Shown piece by piece: positions 1-8,517 of a stretch of 64,000 nt of DNA; positions within the stretch are counted from its first letter, which is position 1; the number at the start of each line of letters is the position of its first letter. Origin of the DNA: Paenibacillus sp. 453mf (lineage in GTDB: Bacteria > Bacillota > Bacilli > Paenibacillales > Paenibacillaceae); NCBI RefSeq assembly GCF_900116105.1, contig NZ_FPAC01000004.1, forward strand, positions 1-64,000, written 5' to 3'. The position numbers and the translations under genes are program-made. Below the pieces are notes generated by a model that ran no database searches, was not told where the DNA came from, and saw nothing but the letters and a program-made list of their open reading frames with translations.

Positions 1-409
1 AGTATCGGGAGACGTTAAACAAAAGGGCTCGGACCCGTTCCGTTAGAAAGACCGACCTCCACCCCTTGGTTAAGATGTGACGAAGGAATGATAGGGCTTG
101 GACCCGTTGAGACATGGGAGTGAGAATCACTAAGGCGAAGTGGAGACGTGCAAATATGGAATAATTTGGGTGATTAATGCTCACCCTTTATTTCTGCATG
201 CCCAATTCTCCTTTAACTGACTACCAGCTCCTCAAACATCTCTTTCTTCGAATTAAACAAGGGATGAAATCCTACGAATTCATGAGCTTGAGTGAGGAAA
301 ACGAATTATATTGAGGGAGCTTAATGAATAAAAGTCCACTAAATTAGATAACATTTTTATGTATCGCTTGCCCTGAATATATACTGCTATTCTTCACGTC
401 TCCGTTACT
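1..409. other. Non-coding left edge with paired short hairpin repeats
   Basis: No convincing coding frame is seen here. Two near-identical 16-base segments, AGGGCTCGGACCCGTT near 24-39 and AGGGCTTGGACCCGTT near 91-106, differ at one base. Each can fold as a small GGG/CCC hairpin. The stretch up to about 150 is G-rich and looks like structured RNA, and it is followed by a rightward terminator at 168-193. From memory, similar text occurs in non-coding ends of IS110-family elements, where a bridge RNA is encoded; no transposase is visible inside the window, so this is weak inference. Between 195 and 409 only very short open frames occur, and I see no gene. Confidence 0.35.
168..193 (+). terminator. 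Rho-independent terminator
   Basis: GGGTGA (168-173) pairs with TCACCC (181-186) over a 7-nt loop, followed by TTTATTT. It would end a rightward transcript entering from outside the window or starting in the structured segment at the left edge. Confidence 0.6.
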
Positions 410-1474
410 TTAATGACTTTTCTCACATATGATTGCTTCAAATATTTTTTTACCTGTAGAGTCTATCATAGTTCCTTGAGAAGGCTCTTTTTTAGTAATC
501 CATTTTATTAATTGAGCAAAATAATAATCCATAAGAGAATTCGAGAAAAAAGAATAATTTGATAGCAATACAACTCCTACACGGAGTTCCTTGTTGAAAG
601 CTAGATAACTATTAAAACCAGCTGAACCCCCGTTATGCCAGAGGATATCTTTATCTAGAAGTTTATCCTCACCCCAGCCAAAATAACGGTTTGAATTTCC
701 TATCCATATAGGGAGATGACTTTTTTGTAGTGTAGAGGCTATCGGATTATCATCATTTAGATTGGCTTGGACAAATAAACTCAAATCGCTAACAGATGAC
801 TTAATCCCCCCAGCACCTTCATGTATAGAAAGATCCCAATGAGGGACTCTTTTCCCAGTTGAAGCATGTCCGTTCAAAAACCTGCCATCCTGTTCTGAAT
901 TAAGCATAACGGCTGTCTCATTCATTTTTAATGGACTCGTTATATATTTTTTTAACAGTTCGTCATACTTGCTTCCTGACACCTTACATAGAATGTTTCC
1001 CAGTATCGCCATACCGATATTGGAATATCCAAACGAACCAATGCTATCTGTGTAGTCAGCATTAGATAAAAAAGCAGTTAAATCTTGCTCGGTATACATT
1101 GAATAAGGATTTGATCTTTTTTTAGCCAAATTGTGGTTGGCTGCCAATATAGGTAATCCAGAGGTATGAGTAGCCAGGCTTCTCAAGGTAATTTTATTCA
1201 AATAATCGTTTTCAGCATTCTGCACAAACTTACCAACCATGTCATCCGAGGAAAGCAGTTTTTCCTGTTCCATTTCTAATAAAAGTATTGAAGTAAAAAC
1301 TTTGGTTATGGATCCGATTTCAAACAACATATTCTCAGGAGGAACCATGCTTTTCTTTTTACTATTACAAAACGAAAAGTATTCAATATCTCCCTCCCTA
1401 ATAATCCCGATAACAAGATGTAGATGTTTCTTATCTTTCGTGTAATCTGAAACAAAACTTTGTAAATCCTTCAT
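410..1474 (-). CDS. Beta-lactamase-family serine hydrolase
   Basis: This 354-residue protein has the fold signature of class C beta-lactamases, penicillin-binding proteins and EstB-like esterases. S55-I-T-K58 is the catalytic SxxK motif, Y150-S-N152 the YxN motif, and H280-N-G282 sits in the KTG/HxG position. No signal peptide or membrane segment is seen, so it probably acts in the cytoplasm; its substrate cannot be told from sequence. A paralogue with the same architecture lies at 26193-27227. The start ATG has AAAGGAG upstream, at a rather long spacing. Downstream lies the non-coding left edge. Family assignment is secure, physiological role unknown. Confidence 0.88.
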   Translation of the reverse strand: MKDLQSFVSDYTKDKKHLHLVIGIIREGDIEYFSFCNSKKKSMVPPENMLFEIGSITKVFTSILLLEMEQEKLLSSDDMVGKFVQNAENDYLNKITLRSLATHTSGLPILAANHNLAKKRSNPYSMYTEQDLTAFLSNADYTDSIGSFGYSNIGMAILGNILCKVSGSKYDELLKKYITSPLKMNETAVMLNSEQDGRFLNGHASTGKRVPHWDLSIHEGAGGIKSSVSDLSLFVQANLNDDNPIASTLQKSHLPIWIGNSNRYFGWGEDKLLDKDILWHNGGSAGFNSYLAFNKELRVGVVLLSNYSFFSNSLMDYYFAQLIKWITKKEPSQGTMIDSTGKKIFEAIICEKSH

Positions 1475-1517
1475 TGTAAAAGTTACTCCTTTTAGTTAAT
1501 CTACCTATTTTGGGAAG

Positions 1518-1676
1518 CTAAATTATGTATTCTTTTCCATTTCCCAACATTCCTGCCCGTTTACTTAAAGAAAAAAGAGCAGCTGACATATCTTTTTCAT
1601 TTCCTACAATGATCTGTTCTAGGCTTTCGGATAGAATCAGTTGCACAAAATAGAGAAGGGGAAAGCATTCGTACAT
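1518..1676 (-). CDS. Possible 52-residue ORF behind the GNAT remnant
   Basis: An open frame begins with ATG one codon after the GNAT stop, in the same frame, and runs 52 residues (start MYECFPLLYF, end NGKEYII). Its composition (SESLEQIIVGNEKDMSAALF) looks protein-like rather than random, but there is no clear ribosome binding site. It could be translated by coupling, or be the C-terminal remnant of a longer gene. I do not recognise the family. Confidence 0.3.
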   Translation of the reverse strand: MYECFPLLYFVQLILSESLEQIIVGNEKDMSAALFSLSKRAGMLGNGKEYII

Positions 1677-1679
1677 TAG

Positions 1680-2111
1680 CTAAATGTTAGTGTTTGGTTC
1701 GTCGTTGTCTAACATTTTTGAAAAATACTTAGGAGCCTCCTTAAAACCTTGTCGCTCATAAAATCGATGAGCATCTATTCTTCTGGAATGACAATGAACT
1801 TGGATTCTGTCACATCCCCTTTTTCTGGCAGAAGCAGTGGCAAATTCCTCTAATTCCTTTCCAATTCCTTTACTTCTAATTGTGGAATCAACAACTAGAT
1901 AACTAATCGGAATTTTCTTTGTATCATAGTAACCATCCCCCTTCCATATAATTGGATCTACTTGTACTATCTTTTCCCTCAATTTACAAACCACTGCAGT
2001 CCATTTTACAAATGTACGATTTCCTCTTTCTTTTGAGTCACAAAACGCCCAAATCGTACGATTTTGATATAAAGCGGAAATTGTTCTATAGCTCCCTGAG
2101 TCCCCAAAATG
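1680..2111 (-). pseudogene. GNAT acetyltransferase remnant, 5' end damaged
   Basis: The readable C-terminal part carries the acetyl-CoA binding motif of GNAT enzymes (STIRSKGIGKELEEF, matching the R/Q-x-x-G-x-G/A pattern) and a typical closing segment (AHRFYERQGFKEA). Translation from the first usable start, a GTG at 1994, would give only 104 residues and would lack the first strands and helices of the fold. The same frame stays open upstream without a start codon until an in-frame TAG at 2112-2114. An ATG with a few plausible codons precedes that TAG. I therefore call it a 5'-truncated or nonsense-mutated gene. A short functional protein from 1994 is possible but unlikely. Confidence 0.55.
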
Positions 2112-2217
2112 CTAAAGTAACGGCGTAACAGGCATCTGAAATGGAGACTTTCTCATCATTTGCTGGTGCATGTAGAAAAATTTCAATTATCAAGAATAGG
2201 GGCGTGTTGTTACAGCT

Positions 2218-4929
2218 ATGAGAAAGCAAACAAAAAAATCACTGGCATTTCTTCTAATGTTATCTATGGCAAGCTCATCGCTTACCGGTACGAGTTTCGC
2301 AGCGAACCCGGAGGTTCAGCTCTCCGATATTAAGGGACACTGGGCAGAAGCAAAAATCCAAGCCTGGATCGATCAAGGATTGGTACGAGGATATTTGGAC
2401 CGCACCTTTAAACCGAACAACTCCATCACCAGAGCCGAGTTTATAAATTTAGTAAATGCTGCTTTTGGATATTCAGGACAAACCAAGGTTAGCTTCAAAG
2501 ATGTTTCTGCGGATGCCTGGTACTATGAAGCTGTTGCTGCAGCCAGTGCCGCTGGGTATATAAGCGGGTATTCGGATCAAACGATGAAGCCGCAAAATTC
2601 GCTAACCCGTCAAGAAGCAGCAGTGATCATCGCCGGAATTCTGAACTTGGAGGAGAATGAGGAAGCTGCAGATGCCTTTAGCGATTCATCCTCCATTGCA
2701 GCGTGGAGCAAAGGGGCTGTAGGTGCAGCGACGGCGGCCAACATGATATCCGGATATGAAGATGGAAGCTTTAAACCTCTTCACTCCATCACTCGTGCCG
2801 AAGCAGTCGAAATATTGGTTAATGCTGTGGAAACGAATACCCAAGTAGGTGCTAAACCATCTAAACCCGTTGGAACAAGAAACCAGCTGAATGTTGCCCC
2901 TCCTGCGGCTGAGGCTACTTTATCTGCAGTACAGCATGGTGCAAATGCAGCAGACGCCACATTAAAGAACACGGTCGCAACGAATCCATTCATTCAAATT
3001 CTGGACGGTTTTGATCAGGTATGGTCCTTGAACCAACCAGCCTGGAGAAATGGAACAGCGCTAACTACTCCTGGAGTCAATGGAGAGGTTGCCAATTACG
3101 GAGACGGACCTACCGTATATTATGATGGGTATAAAAATGATGCAGGCGCTGTAGTTGCAGATAAGAAAACCTATGCAAACACCGAGATCAGAAATAAGGC
3201 GACCTGGGTTGCGAATATCGAATATGTAGAAGATGTTACGCAAAAACGTACTGATGAAGAGGCATTGGCAGCCTACTATGATGACCAAAGAGATAAGATC
3301 TATAGTATGATCGATGGTTTTGGCCCTCTGGCTAACACTTATGTAGATATCATCAAGCCAGTGACAAGCGTTGAACGGAATATCGATGAAATGGATGTCG
3401 TCTTGACAGAGACCACCGCGGAAGACCAAAGCCAGGGGATCGGCAGCGATTGGGCCAATAGCGAGCTTGCAGATATGGTCGCTCTAGTGGATCTCGTTCG
3501 TTTCAAAATCCCTGCCTCATCTAATCCTGCAAAATACTTCTACTCTTCTCCTAGACCATGGAGAATGAATTCGAGCGGTGAGGTTAAAGAGGTCGTGGAT
3601 CAGAACGGTTTGCCTGTATGGGAAACGCTGGGTGAAGGTGAAGCTACAGACGAGCCCTTGCCTTCAGGCGGAACAAAATCAACCGGAGAAAGACATTTCC
3701 AATCGTATGAAACAGAAGTTGAGGTTATTCCTGCATTGAGCTATGTAAGAAGAGAAGCGGAGGATGGAATAGGTAAAGATGGTGCTTTCCCAAGCGGACA
3801 TACAAGTGCATCGTACTTATCCGTTCTGCCTTTTGCCTACGCTACACCAGAACGATACGCTGAATTTTTAACCAGAGCTGCTCAAATGGGCGAAAATCGA
3901 ATCGTAACCGGAATGCACTCACCGCTTGATGTGATTGGTGCAAGAATTCAAGCTACAGCCATGACGGCATATGCATTAAATATGGAAGAGAACCAAGAAT
4001 TGTTAGAGAAGGCGTATGAAAATGCAGGAGAGGTATTTGGCGCAGCCGCAGCGGCAAAAAACATGAGCCTGTACGACTATGCGCATACCGTAACAGAGGA
4101 TTATACCTTCAAGAGTGCGTATGATGAAACAAAATGGGCAGATCACGACGCCAACAAAGCCTTCTACAGAGAGAAGCTTACTTACGGCCTGCCTCAAACC
4201 GGAATCAAAGGCTTGGCTCCTGAAGTGCCAGCAGGCGCAGAAGCTTTACTCGAAACGCGTCAACCTTATTTAACCGATGAGCAGCGCAGAGAAGTATTGT
4301 ATACCACATCCATTGACTCTGGTTATCCTGTACTGGACGAATCCAACGGCTGGGGCAGACTGGATCTCGTCACGGCTGCGGATGGGTACGGTGCGTTCCT
4401 AGACAATGTAACTGTGGATATGGACGCTTCCAAAGGACGCTTTAACGCACAAGACTGGTGGAGAAATGATATCAGTGGTGCCGGCATGCTTACGAAGAAG
4501 GGATCAGGAACCCTTACTCTTACAGGAAAAAACAGCTACACCGGCGGAACATTACTGCAAGCTGGAACTCTGGAAGCTGCATCTGCGACCGCTTTTGGTA
4601 CCGGTGATCTGTATGTGGAGAATGGAACGGTCCTAGTTAACGCCGATGGAGCATTGAAAGTAAACGGAAACTTTACCATGGACAACGGAACCTTGGAAAT
4701 GGTCATGGATGATGACAACAGTCAAATTCAAGTCAATAAAATGCTGTATCTTGCGGGTGGAAGCCTGAGTCTGGATCTCTCTAACTATAAGATTGAGGGT
4801 TCTAAAGATATTACGTTAATTACTGCAGGTGGAATTAAAGGTCAATTTGATCGTATAACTGCCGATGGTTATGACGTTACTGTCACTTACAATGAAGATC
4901 GTGTCATCGCACATGTTGTAGCAAAATAA
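2218..4929 (+). CDS. SLH-anchored PAP2 phosphatase with autotransporter-type repeat
   Basis: This 903-residue secreted protein begins with a signal peptide (to about residue 28) and three SLH domains (about 33-80, 92-140, 155-205) that would bind it to cell-wall polymer. The middle holds the three PAP2/vanadium-haloperoxidase motifs: K439-x6-R446-P447, P525-S-G-H528 and R561-x5-H567-x3-D571. It should therefore be an acid-phosphatase-type phosphomonoesterase at the cell surface. Residues about 750-800 match the autotransporter-associated beta-strand repeat (GSGTLTLTGKNSYTGGT), usually seen in Gram-negative passenger domains and odd in a Gram-positive. The C-terminus (to 903) is beta-rich. The upstream region shows no clear promoter. 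A bidirectional-looking terminator follows. Confidence 0.9.
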   Translation: MRKQTKKSLAFLLMLSMASSSLTGTSFAANPEVQLSDIKGHWAEAKIQAWIDQGLVRGYLDRTFKPNNSITRAEFINLVNAAFGYSGQTKVSFKDVSADAWYYEAVAAASAAGYISGYSDQTMKPQNSLTRQEAAVIIAGILNLEENEEAADAFSDSSSIAAWSKGAVGAATAANMISGYEDGSFKPLHSITRAEAVEILVNAVETNTQVGAKPSKPVGTRNQLNVAPPAAEATLSAVQHGANAADATLKNTVATNPFIQILDGFDQVWSLNQPAWRNGTALTTPGVNGEVANYGDGPTVYYDGYKNDAGAVVADKKTYANTEIRNKATWVANIEYVEDVTQKRTDEEALAAYYDDQRDKIYSMIDGFGPLANTYVDIIKPVTSVERNIDEMDVVLTETTAEDQSQGIGSDWANSELADMVALVDLVRFKIPASSNPAKYFYSSPRPWRMNSSGEVKEVVDQNGLPVWETLGEGEATDEPLPSGGTKSTGERHFQSYETEVEVIPALSYVRREAEDGIGKDGAFPSGHTSASYLSVLPFAYATPERYAEFLTRAAQMGENRIVTGMHSPLDVIGARIQATAMTAYALNMEENQELLEKAYENAGEVFGAAAAAKNMSLYDYAHTVTEDYTFKSAYDETKWADHDANKAFYREKLTYGLPQTGIKGLAPEVPAGAEALLETRQPYLTDEQRREVLYTTSIDSGYPVLDESNGWGRLDLVTAADGYGAFLDNVTVDMDASKGRFNAQDWWRNDISGAGMLTKKGSGTLTLTGKNSYTGGTLLQAGTLEAASATAFGTGDLYVENGTVLVNADGALKVNGNFTMDNGTLEMVMDDDNSQIQVNKMLYLAGGSLSLDLSNYKIEGSKDITLITAGGIKGQFDRITADGYDVTVTYNEDRVIAHVVAK

Positions 4930-4946
4930 AGCAAATGTTATGGATC

Positions 4947-4990
4947 AGGGCTGAACTAGTTTCTAGTATCAGCCCTTTTGCATTTTTTCA
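4947..4990 (+). terminator. Terminator after the SLH-PAP2 gene
   Basis: AGGGCTGA (4947-4954) plus ACTAG pair with CTAGT and TCAGCCCT (4969-4976), followed by a T-rich tail through 4988. Confidence 0.8.
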
Positions 4991-5014
4991 CTCAAAATAA
5001 ATTCGCAAAGGGTT

Positions 5015-5311
5015 CTACGGCTTGACGATTCCATTGATCTTCTCGAAATACGGCTCCAGCTTGGATGTGAGTTTAGCCCACTGTTGTTGTTCTTCTTTAG
5101 TCAGCTTCTCTTCATTTCTGATCCCATTTTCATCGCTAATCTTTAGCTTTAATTGCATCAACTGCTTGGTCAGCTCTATATACTCCTTGAATTCGTCTTC
5201 CGTGAGCCTGCCTTTTGCTGCCTGAAGAAATTTTTCAACCTCATGATAATCTTCCTGTGAAGCACCAATCTTTTCAACAGCTAATGAAATTCTGTCAGAG
5301 AAAAGATTCAA
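5015..5311 (-). CDS. Hypothetical helical protein, weak start
   Basis: This charged, helix-rich protein of 98 residues (central KLKISDENGIRNEEKLTKEE) has no cysteine, signal or membrane segment. I do not recognise the family. The only start near the N-terminus is a TTG at 5311, without a visible ribosome binding site and with an in-frame TAG shortly before. The gene may be truncated at its 5' end or start at an unusual codon. It converges on the terminator of the SLH-PAP2 gene. Residues 12-98 look like real coding sequence. Confidence 0.5.
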   Translation of the reverse strand: MNLFSDRISLAVEKIGASQEDYHEVEKFLQAAKGRLTEDEFKEYIELTKQLMQLKLKISDENGIRNEEKLTKEEQQQWAKLTSKLEPYFEKINGIVKP

Positions 5312-5348
5312 TATGAAGTGCGATATTTGCTAGAAAATAAATAATAGA

Positions 5349-5383
5349 TGGAACAGCTGCTGAGTGGCAAACTGCTCCATTTT
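5349..5383 (-). terminator. Terminator, member of a repeated hairpin family
   Basis: On the minus strand GGAGCAG..CTGTTCC closes an outer stem around an inner TGCC/AGCA hairpin. It follows the APH-like gene. Close relatives lie at 7398-7434 and 38291-38325. Confidence 0.6.
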
Positions 5384-5405
5384 GTTATCGAAATTATATT
5401 TTCCT

Positions 5406-6278
5406 TCATTCAGACAATATTAGGTCGAGCCAGGATTCTGCCTCATGGTACAGAACTGGATTGTTTTCCGGCGTGTAGTAGGCAAGCACTGCCACTGCCT
5501 GCGATACGACCCATCCACGGGCTCTTGCCCACGTAGCATCGTCCGTCGGAAGATGTTTGCGGAACGCATCACGGGCCGCAGGCGAGTGTAACTTCCAGGC
5601 GACCATGATATCGCATGCAGGGTCTCCAATGCCCATCGTACCCCAATCGATCACACCCGTAATGCGTCCATTGCGCACGAGCCAGTTACGCACATCAAGG
5701 TCGCCGTGATGCCAAACGGGTGGGCCGTTCCAGGGGGGTGCAGCCAGCGCCGATTCCCACACAGAAGCCACTGCAGAATCGCCATCGAACCGAGCCAGCC
5801 AGTATTGAAACTCTTCATTTCGCTGAGCTAATGGAATGCCGCGTCCCGGCGGTCCCCCCGATGAATTGATTTGTTGCAGGGCTGCAACGAAATCTGCAAG
5901 ATCACGTGCTGCCTGACTCGCATCAATCTCCTCAATCGGTACTGTCTTCCCCTCAACCCACGTATGTATTTCCCAAAACCATGGATAATCGAGATTCGGA
6001 TGCCCTTGCGCGATAGGTACAGGGATTTCAAGCGGAACTAATGGCGCGAGCCTCGGCAGCCACAGCATTTCGCGACTTTCTGGTATCGTAGGTCCCTCCC
6101 GCCTTGCAAGACGAACGGAATATTTGTCACCCAGCCGAAAGATGGCGTTTACTGTACCCGCTGGCTCGATCCGCTCCAGGGTTAGCTCTGCCCAGTGGGG
6201 AAACTGGTCGAGAATTAGACGGCGTACGAGCGCCTCGTCAATTTCCATTTCGTCGACGTGCATCTTATCTGTTCCCAT
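5406..6278 (-). CDS. Aminoglycoside phosphotransferase/choline-kinase family protein
   Basis: This 290-residue small-molecule kinase of the APH fold has the Brenner motif near residues 188-196 (HHGDLDVRNWL, catalytic Asp and Mg-binding Asn), followed by the metal-binding IDWGTMGIGDP. The N-terminal half carries the nucleotide-binding lobe (GTVNAIFRLGDKYSVRLAR). The substrate could be an aminoglycoside, macrolide, choline-like or other metabolite; resistance should not be assumed. GAGGTG lies a few bases before the start ATG at 6278. The gene appears more G+C-rich than its neighbours, which hints at transfer. It is followed by the hairpin terminator at 5349-5383. Confidence 0.85.
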   Translation of the reverse strand: MGTDKMHVDEMEIDEALVRRLILDQFPHWAELTLERIEPAGTVNAIFRLGDKYSVRLARREGPTIPESREMLWLPRLAPLVPLEIPVPIAQGHPNLDYPWFWEIHTWVEGKTVPIEEIDASQAARDLADFVAALQQINSSGGPPGRGIPLAQRNEEFQYWLARFDGDSAVASVWESALAAPPWNGPPVWHHGDLDVRNWLVRNGRITGVIDWGTMGIGDPACDIMVAWKLHSPAARDAFRKHLPTDDATWARARGWVVSQAVAVLAYYTPENNPVLYHEAESWLDLILSE

Positions 6279-6326
6279 TCTAACACCTCGTCGTTTGAAT
6301 TATTACACTAATGGGTTATACTGAGC

Positions 6327-6873
6327 TCACTTTGCTGAAATACCCAATGGAATATCTGCAAATGGAACGTATTTGTTTGATTCAACTTCTTTATATACAC
6401 GTACATTATTGACAGCAAAGGTTGGAAAAGGAGCTAATTCATCAATTGCTAACCGCTTCATTTCTTGAATTTCTGTCTCGTTCAAACCCCAGTAGGTTTG
6501 TCCCAAAGTCAGATGAGGATGATATTTATCCATTTCAAAATAATCATCTAAAAGTTCCTGAGATGGAGAAATCGCATCTACCAAGCGTTTATGTAATTCG
6601 AGTACATCTTTGTTCGTTCCAACACTCAGAAATGCAACAGAACTTCCAAACGATCCCGGTTCAGATAATGATAGTTGAAATCCCTGCATTAAAGAGCATG
6701 TTTGTCTAACATTTGCTAACCAATGTTAATCTGCTGTAAGCCCCCCCCTGCGCTTTCACAGTAATGTGTGGCTCCGCTACATCATTAATACGATTATTGG
6801 ACCAACGATCACGAAATGCCGCTATCTTTCTTTTGTAATCATGTGGAAGGGAAATTCCAATGAAATAATTCAT
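6327..6873 (-). pseudogene. 2'-5' RNA ligase family gene, frameshifted and interrupted
   Basis: The N-terminal piece (from ATG 6873, preceded by AAAGGATG) contains the first HxTx motif (EPHITVKAQ). The C-terminal piece (readable to 6327) contains the second (HPHLTLGQ). Together they make a LigT/ThpR-type 2H phosphoesterase. After KAQ the gene enters a run of eight G (C on the plus strand, about 6741-6748). Removing one base restores the frame GGLTAD, but this then meets a TAA where a CAA (Gln) would fit before HWLANVRQTC. Two independent lesions therefore separate the halves, so this is a pseudogene, not simply a phase-variable gene. Confidence 0.8.
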
Positions 6874-6939
6874 TTTAATAACACATCCTTTAGCCAAACA
6901 TGTGAATCACATTCCGCTATATAGTGATTTTTACTAATC

Positions 6940-7044
6940 TTAAACTCGTATTATATCCATCTCTTTTAACTGTGCTTGTTTGGGGGCATTAATTGAATCA
7001 CTTTGTACATACTGAATTAGGCTCAAATCCCCAGTAATAATCAT
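6940..7044 (-). CDS. Possible 34-residue ORF or gene fragment
   Basis: The open frame reads MIITGDLSLIQYVQSDSI and ends KEMDIIRV. AAAAGGG lies about 12 bases before the ATG. It abuts the IS30 remnant on the other strand, so it may be the 3' end of a gene cut by that element. No family was recognised. Confidence 0.25.
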   Translation of the reverse strand: MIITGDLSLIQYVQSDSINAPKQAQLKEMDIIRV

Positions 7045-7289
7045 TGCGCATGACCCTTTTTCATAAATCGTTGTATATTTTTCTTGCCAAGGTACTGAAC
7101 AGGCACCATGCTACGATTTCACGAGAGCTCCGGAGAAACAGAACTCAAGAGCCATACCGTGCAGAATTCTCTCAAGAAGGCTATACACAGCGGTGCAAAG
7201 CCTCTGTTTCTGCTGGGAAATGGACACAGGAACTAGCTAATCGGATCAAAGAAAAACTCAATGCTACCTGGTCGAACTGTCGCGCTTGA
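7044..7289 (+). mobile_element. IS30-family transposase remnant
   Basis: Within an 81-codon frame, residues about 16-34 (VLNRHHATISRELRRNR) match the helix-turn-helix signature of IS30 transposases. They are followed by the usual YRA..SQ..YTQR and GKWT..L stretch. A full transposase is above 300 residues with a C-terminal DDE catalytic core, which is absent here. The reading frame ends soon after ATWSNC. No inverted terminal repeats could be identified. This is a dead fragment and probably explains the breakage of neighbouring genes. The following 180 bases hold only the hairpin terminator at 7398-7434. Confidence 0.7.
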
Positions 7290-7397
7290 GTTGACAATCC
7301 GTCTAAAGAAAAGGGACAATTATTAAATAGACTCAACTAACAGTTGAGCTTATTGCAGTTAATCAACACTACTCTATTAAATAGGATCTATACTGAT

Positions 7398-7434
7398 AAA
7401 GGAGCAGCTACCAACCGGCAAACTTGCTCCTTTT
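7398..7434 (-). terminator. Terminator, member of a repeated hairpin family
   Basis: AAAGGAGCA pairs with TGCTCCTTT around a loop containing CCAACCGGCAAA. It lies just downstream of the AraC-type gene. The loop text is shared with the copies at 5349 and 38291. Confidence 0.65.
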
Positions 7435-7473
7435 ATTGCGAACTATTCTAAGAAGATATTCTTAAACAATCCA

Positions 7474-8358
7474 CTAAATTAATTTTCTGACTGCAAACCA
7501 TAGCTCAATAAAATTAAGTCCATCTTTACTTCCTGTAATCTCAAATTCCATTCCGTCAACCTGTTCATATCCTGCAGTAGGAAGCCACTCCGAAAAAAAT
7601 CGCTTATATAATGTTTCAATTGTTTCATCAAATTTATCCCATGTGAACGGATCAGATGAGAAGATCGCCCACGTTTGTGCTGGTATCGTAATACTTGTGT
7701 AACCATCGGTCTTACTTGTTTCATCCTTAAATGCACACAGCATGTATGGGAAAGTATCCTCTTCCGTTTTTTTATAGCTACAAACAGCATGTACTTTATG
7801 ATAGTCCTGATTAATAAAGGCTGGTAAGTCGCCTGCATTGGCCGCAAGCCTTTCAACCTCGCCGTTAGCATGGCTTTGTTTCCATAATTCTGCCGGAGTA
7901 TCTACTCCGTTTAATTGAAATATTTTTTCGATTCCGAATACTTGAAAGGATCCTTTTGTCTCGATACGGTAGTTCATAGCCTTTTCCCCTTTAATTGAAA
8001 TAAGGAAGGAAATCCGAGGATAGGCTTTGAGGGCAGTCCCTTCTTCTCGGGCCATCGCTGGATTAACACCATGCAACAATTGAAATGCCCTTGCAAATGA
8101 AACCGGAGATTCATAACCATACTTTATAGCGATATCAACAACTCTCATCTCACTATTCTGCAATTCAATTGCAGCAAGAGTAAGCCGCCTCCTTCTTATA
8201 TATTCCGCCAGCGACACATTTGTAATGAATGAGAACATTCTCTGGAACTGGTGTGTTGAACAACAAGCACATTGAGCAACTTCCTTTAATTCAATCTCGC
8301 CGGTTAGATTCAATTCGATGTAATCCAATGCCCGATTCATTCGCATAAGCCAATCCAT
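7474..8358 (-). CDS. AraC-family regulator with GyrI-like effector domain
   Basis: The start is set at ATG 8358 because AGAGGAGG lies 7 bases upstream; a longer frame to 8424 lacks such a site. The 294-residue protein has an N-terminal AraC/XylS double helix-turn-helix (about residues 8-105; core LAEYIRRRRLTLAAIELQNS and VDIAIKYGYESPVSFARAFQ). A C-terminal GyrI-like/Rob-type small-molecule-binding domain follows (from about residue 125, MNYRIETKGSFQVFGIEKI). This order is typical of drug- or lipophile-responsive activators such as Rob and BmrR-like sensors. It probably acts as a transcriptional activator; the target is unknown. It is monocistronic by appearance, with a terminator at 7398-7434. 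Confidence 0.87.
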   Translation of the reverse strand: MDWLMRMNRALDYIELNLTGEIELKEVAQCACCSTHQFQRMFSFITNVSLAEYIRRRRLTLAAIELQNSEMRVVDIAIKYGYESPVSFARAFQLLHGVNPAMAREEGTALKAYPRISFLISIKGEKAMNYRIETKGSFQVFGIEKIFQLNGVDTPAELWKQSHANGEVERLAANAGDLPAFINQDYHKVHAVCSYKKTEEDTFPYMLCAFKDETSKTDGYTSITIPAQTWAIFSSDPFTWDKFDETIETLYKRFFSEWLPTAGYEQVDGMEFEITGSKDGLNFIELWFAVRKLI

Positions 8359-8517
8359 CTGATCCCTCCTCTTAACAGAAGTATAGTTATGCCAAGATTC
8401 CATATCGCAACTATTTGTGCACAATTAAGTTTCGTATCCGGGGCAGGAAGGGCATGCCATAGAGAAAGGACGGAAGCCGCGTTATCCGTGCAGCTTCCGT
8501 CCCGATCTTTCAAACGA

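Noticed and set aside
6741..6748. C8/G8 tract as a phase-variation switch in the RNA ligase gene
   Set aside because: Correcting the frame still leads into an in-frame TAA, so slippage alone would not restore the protein.
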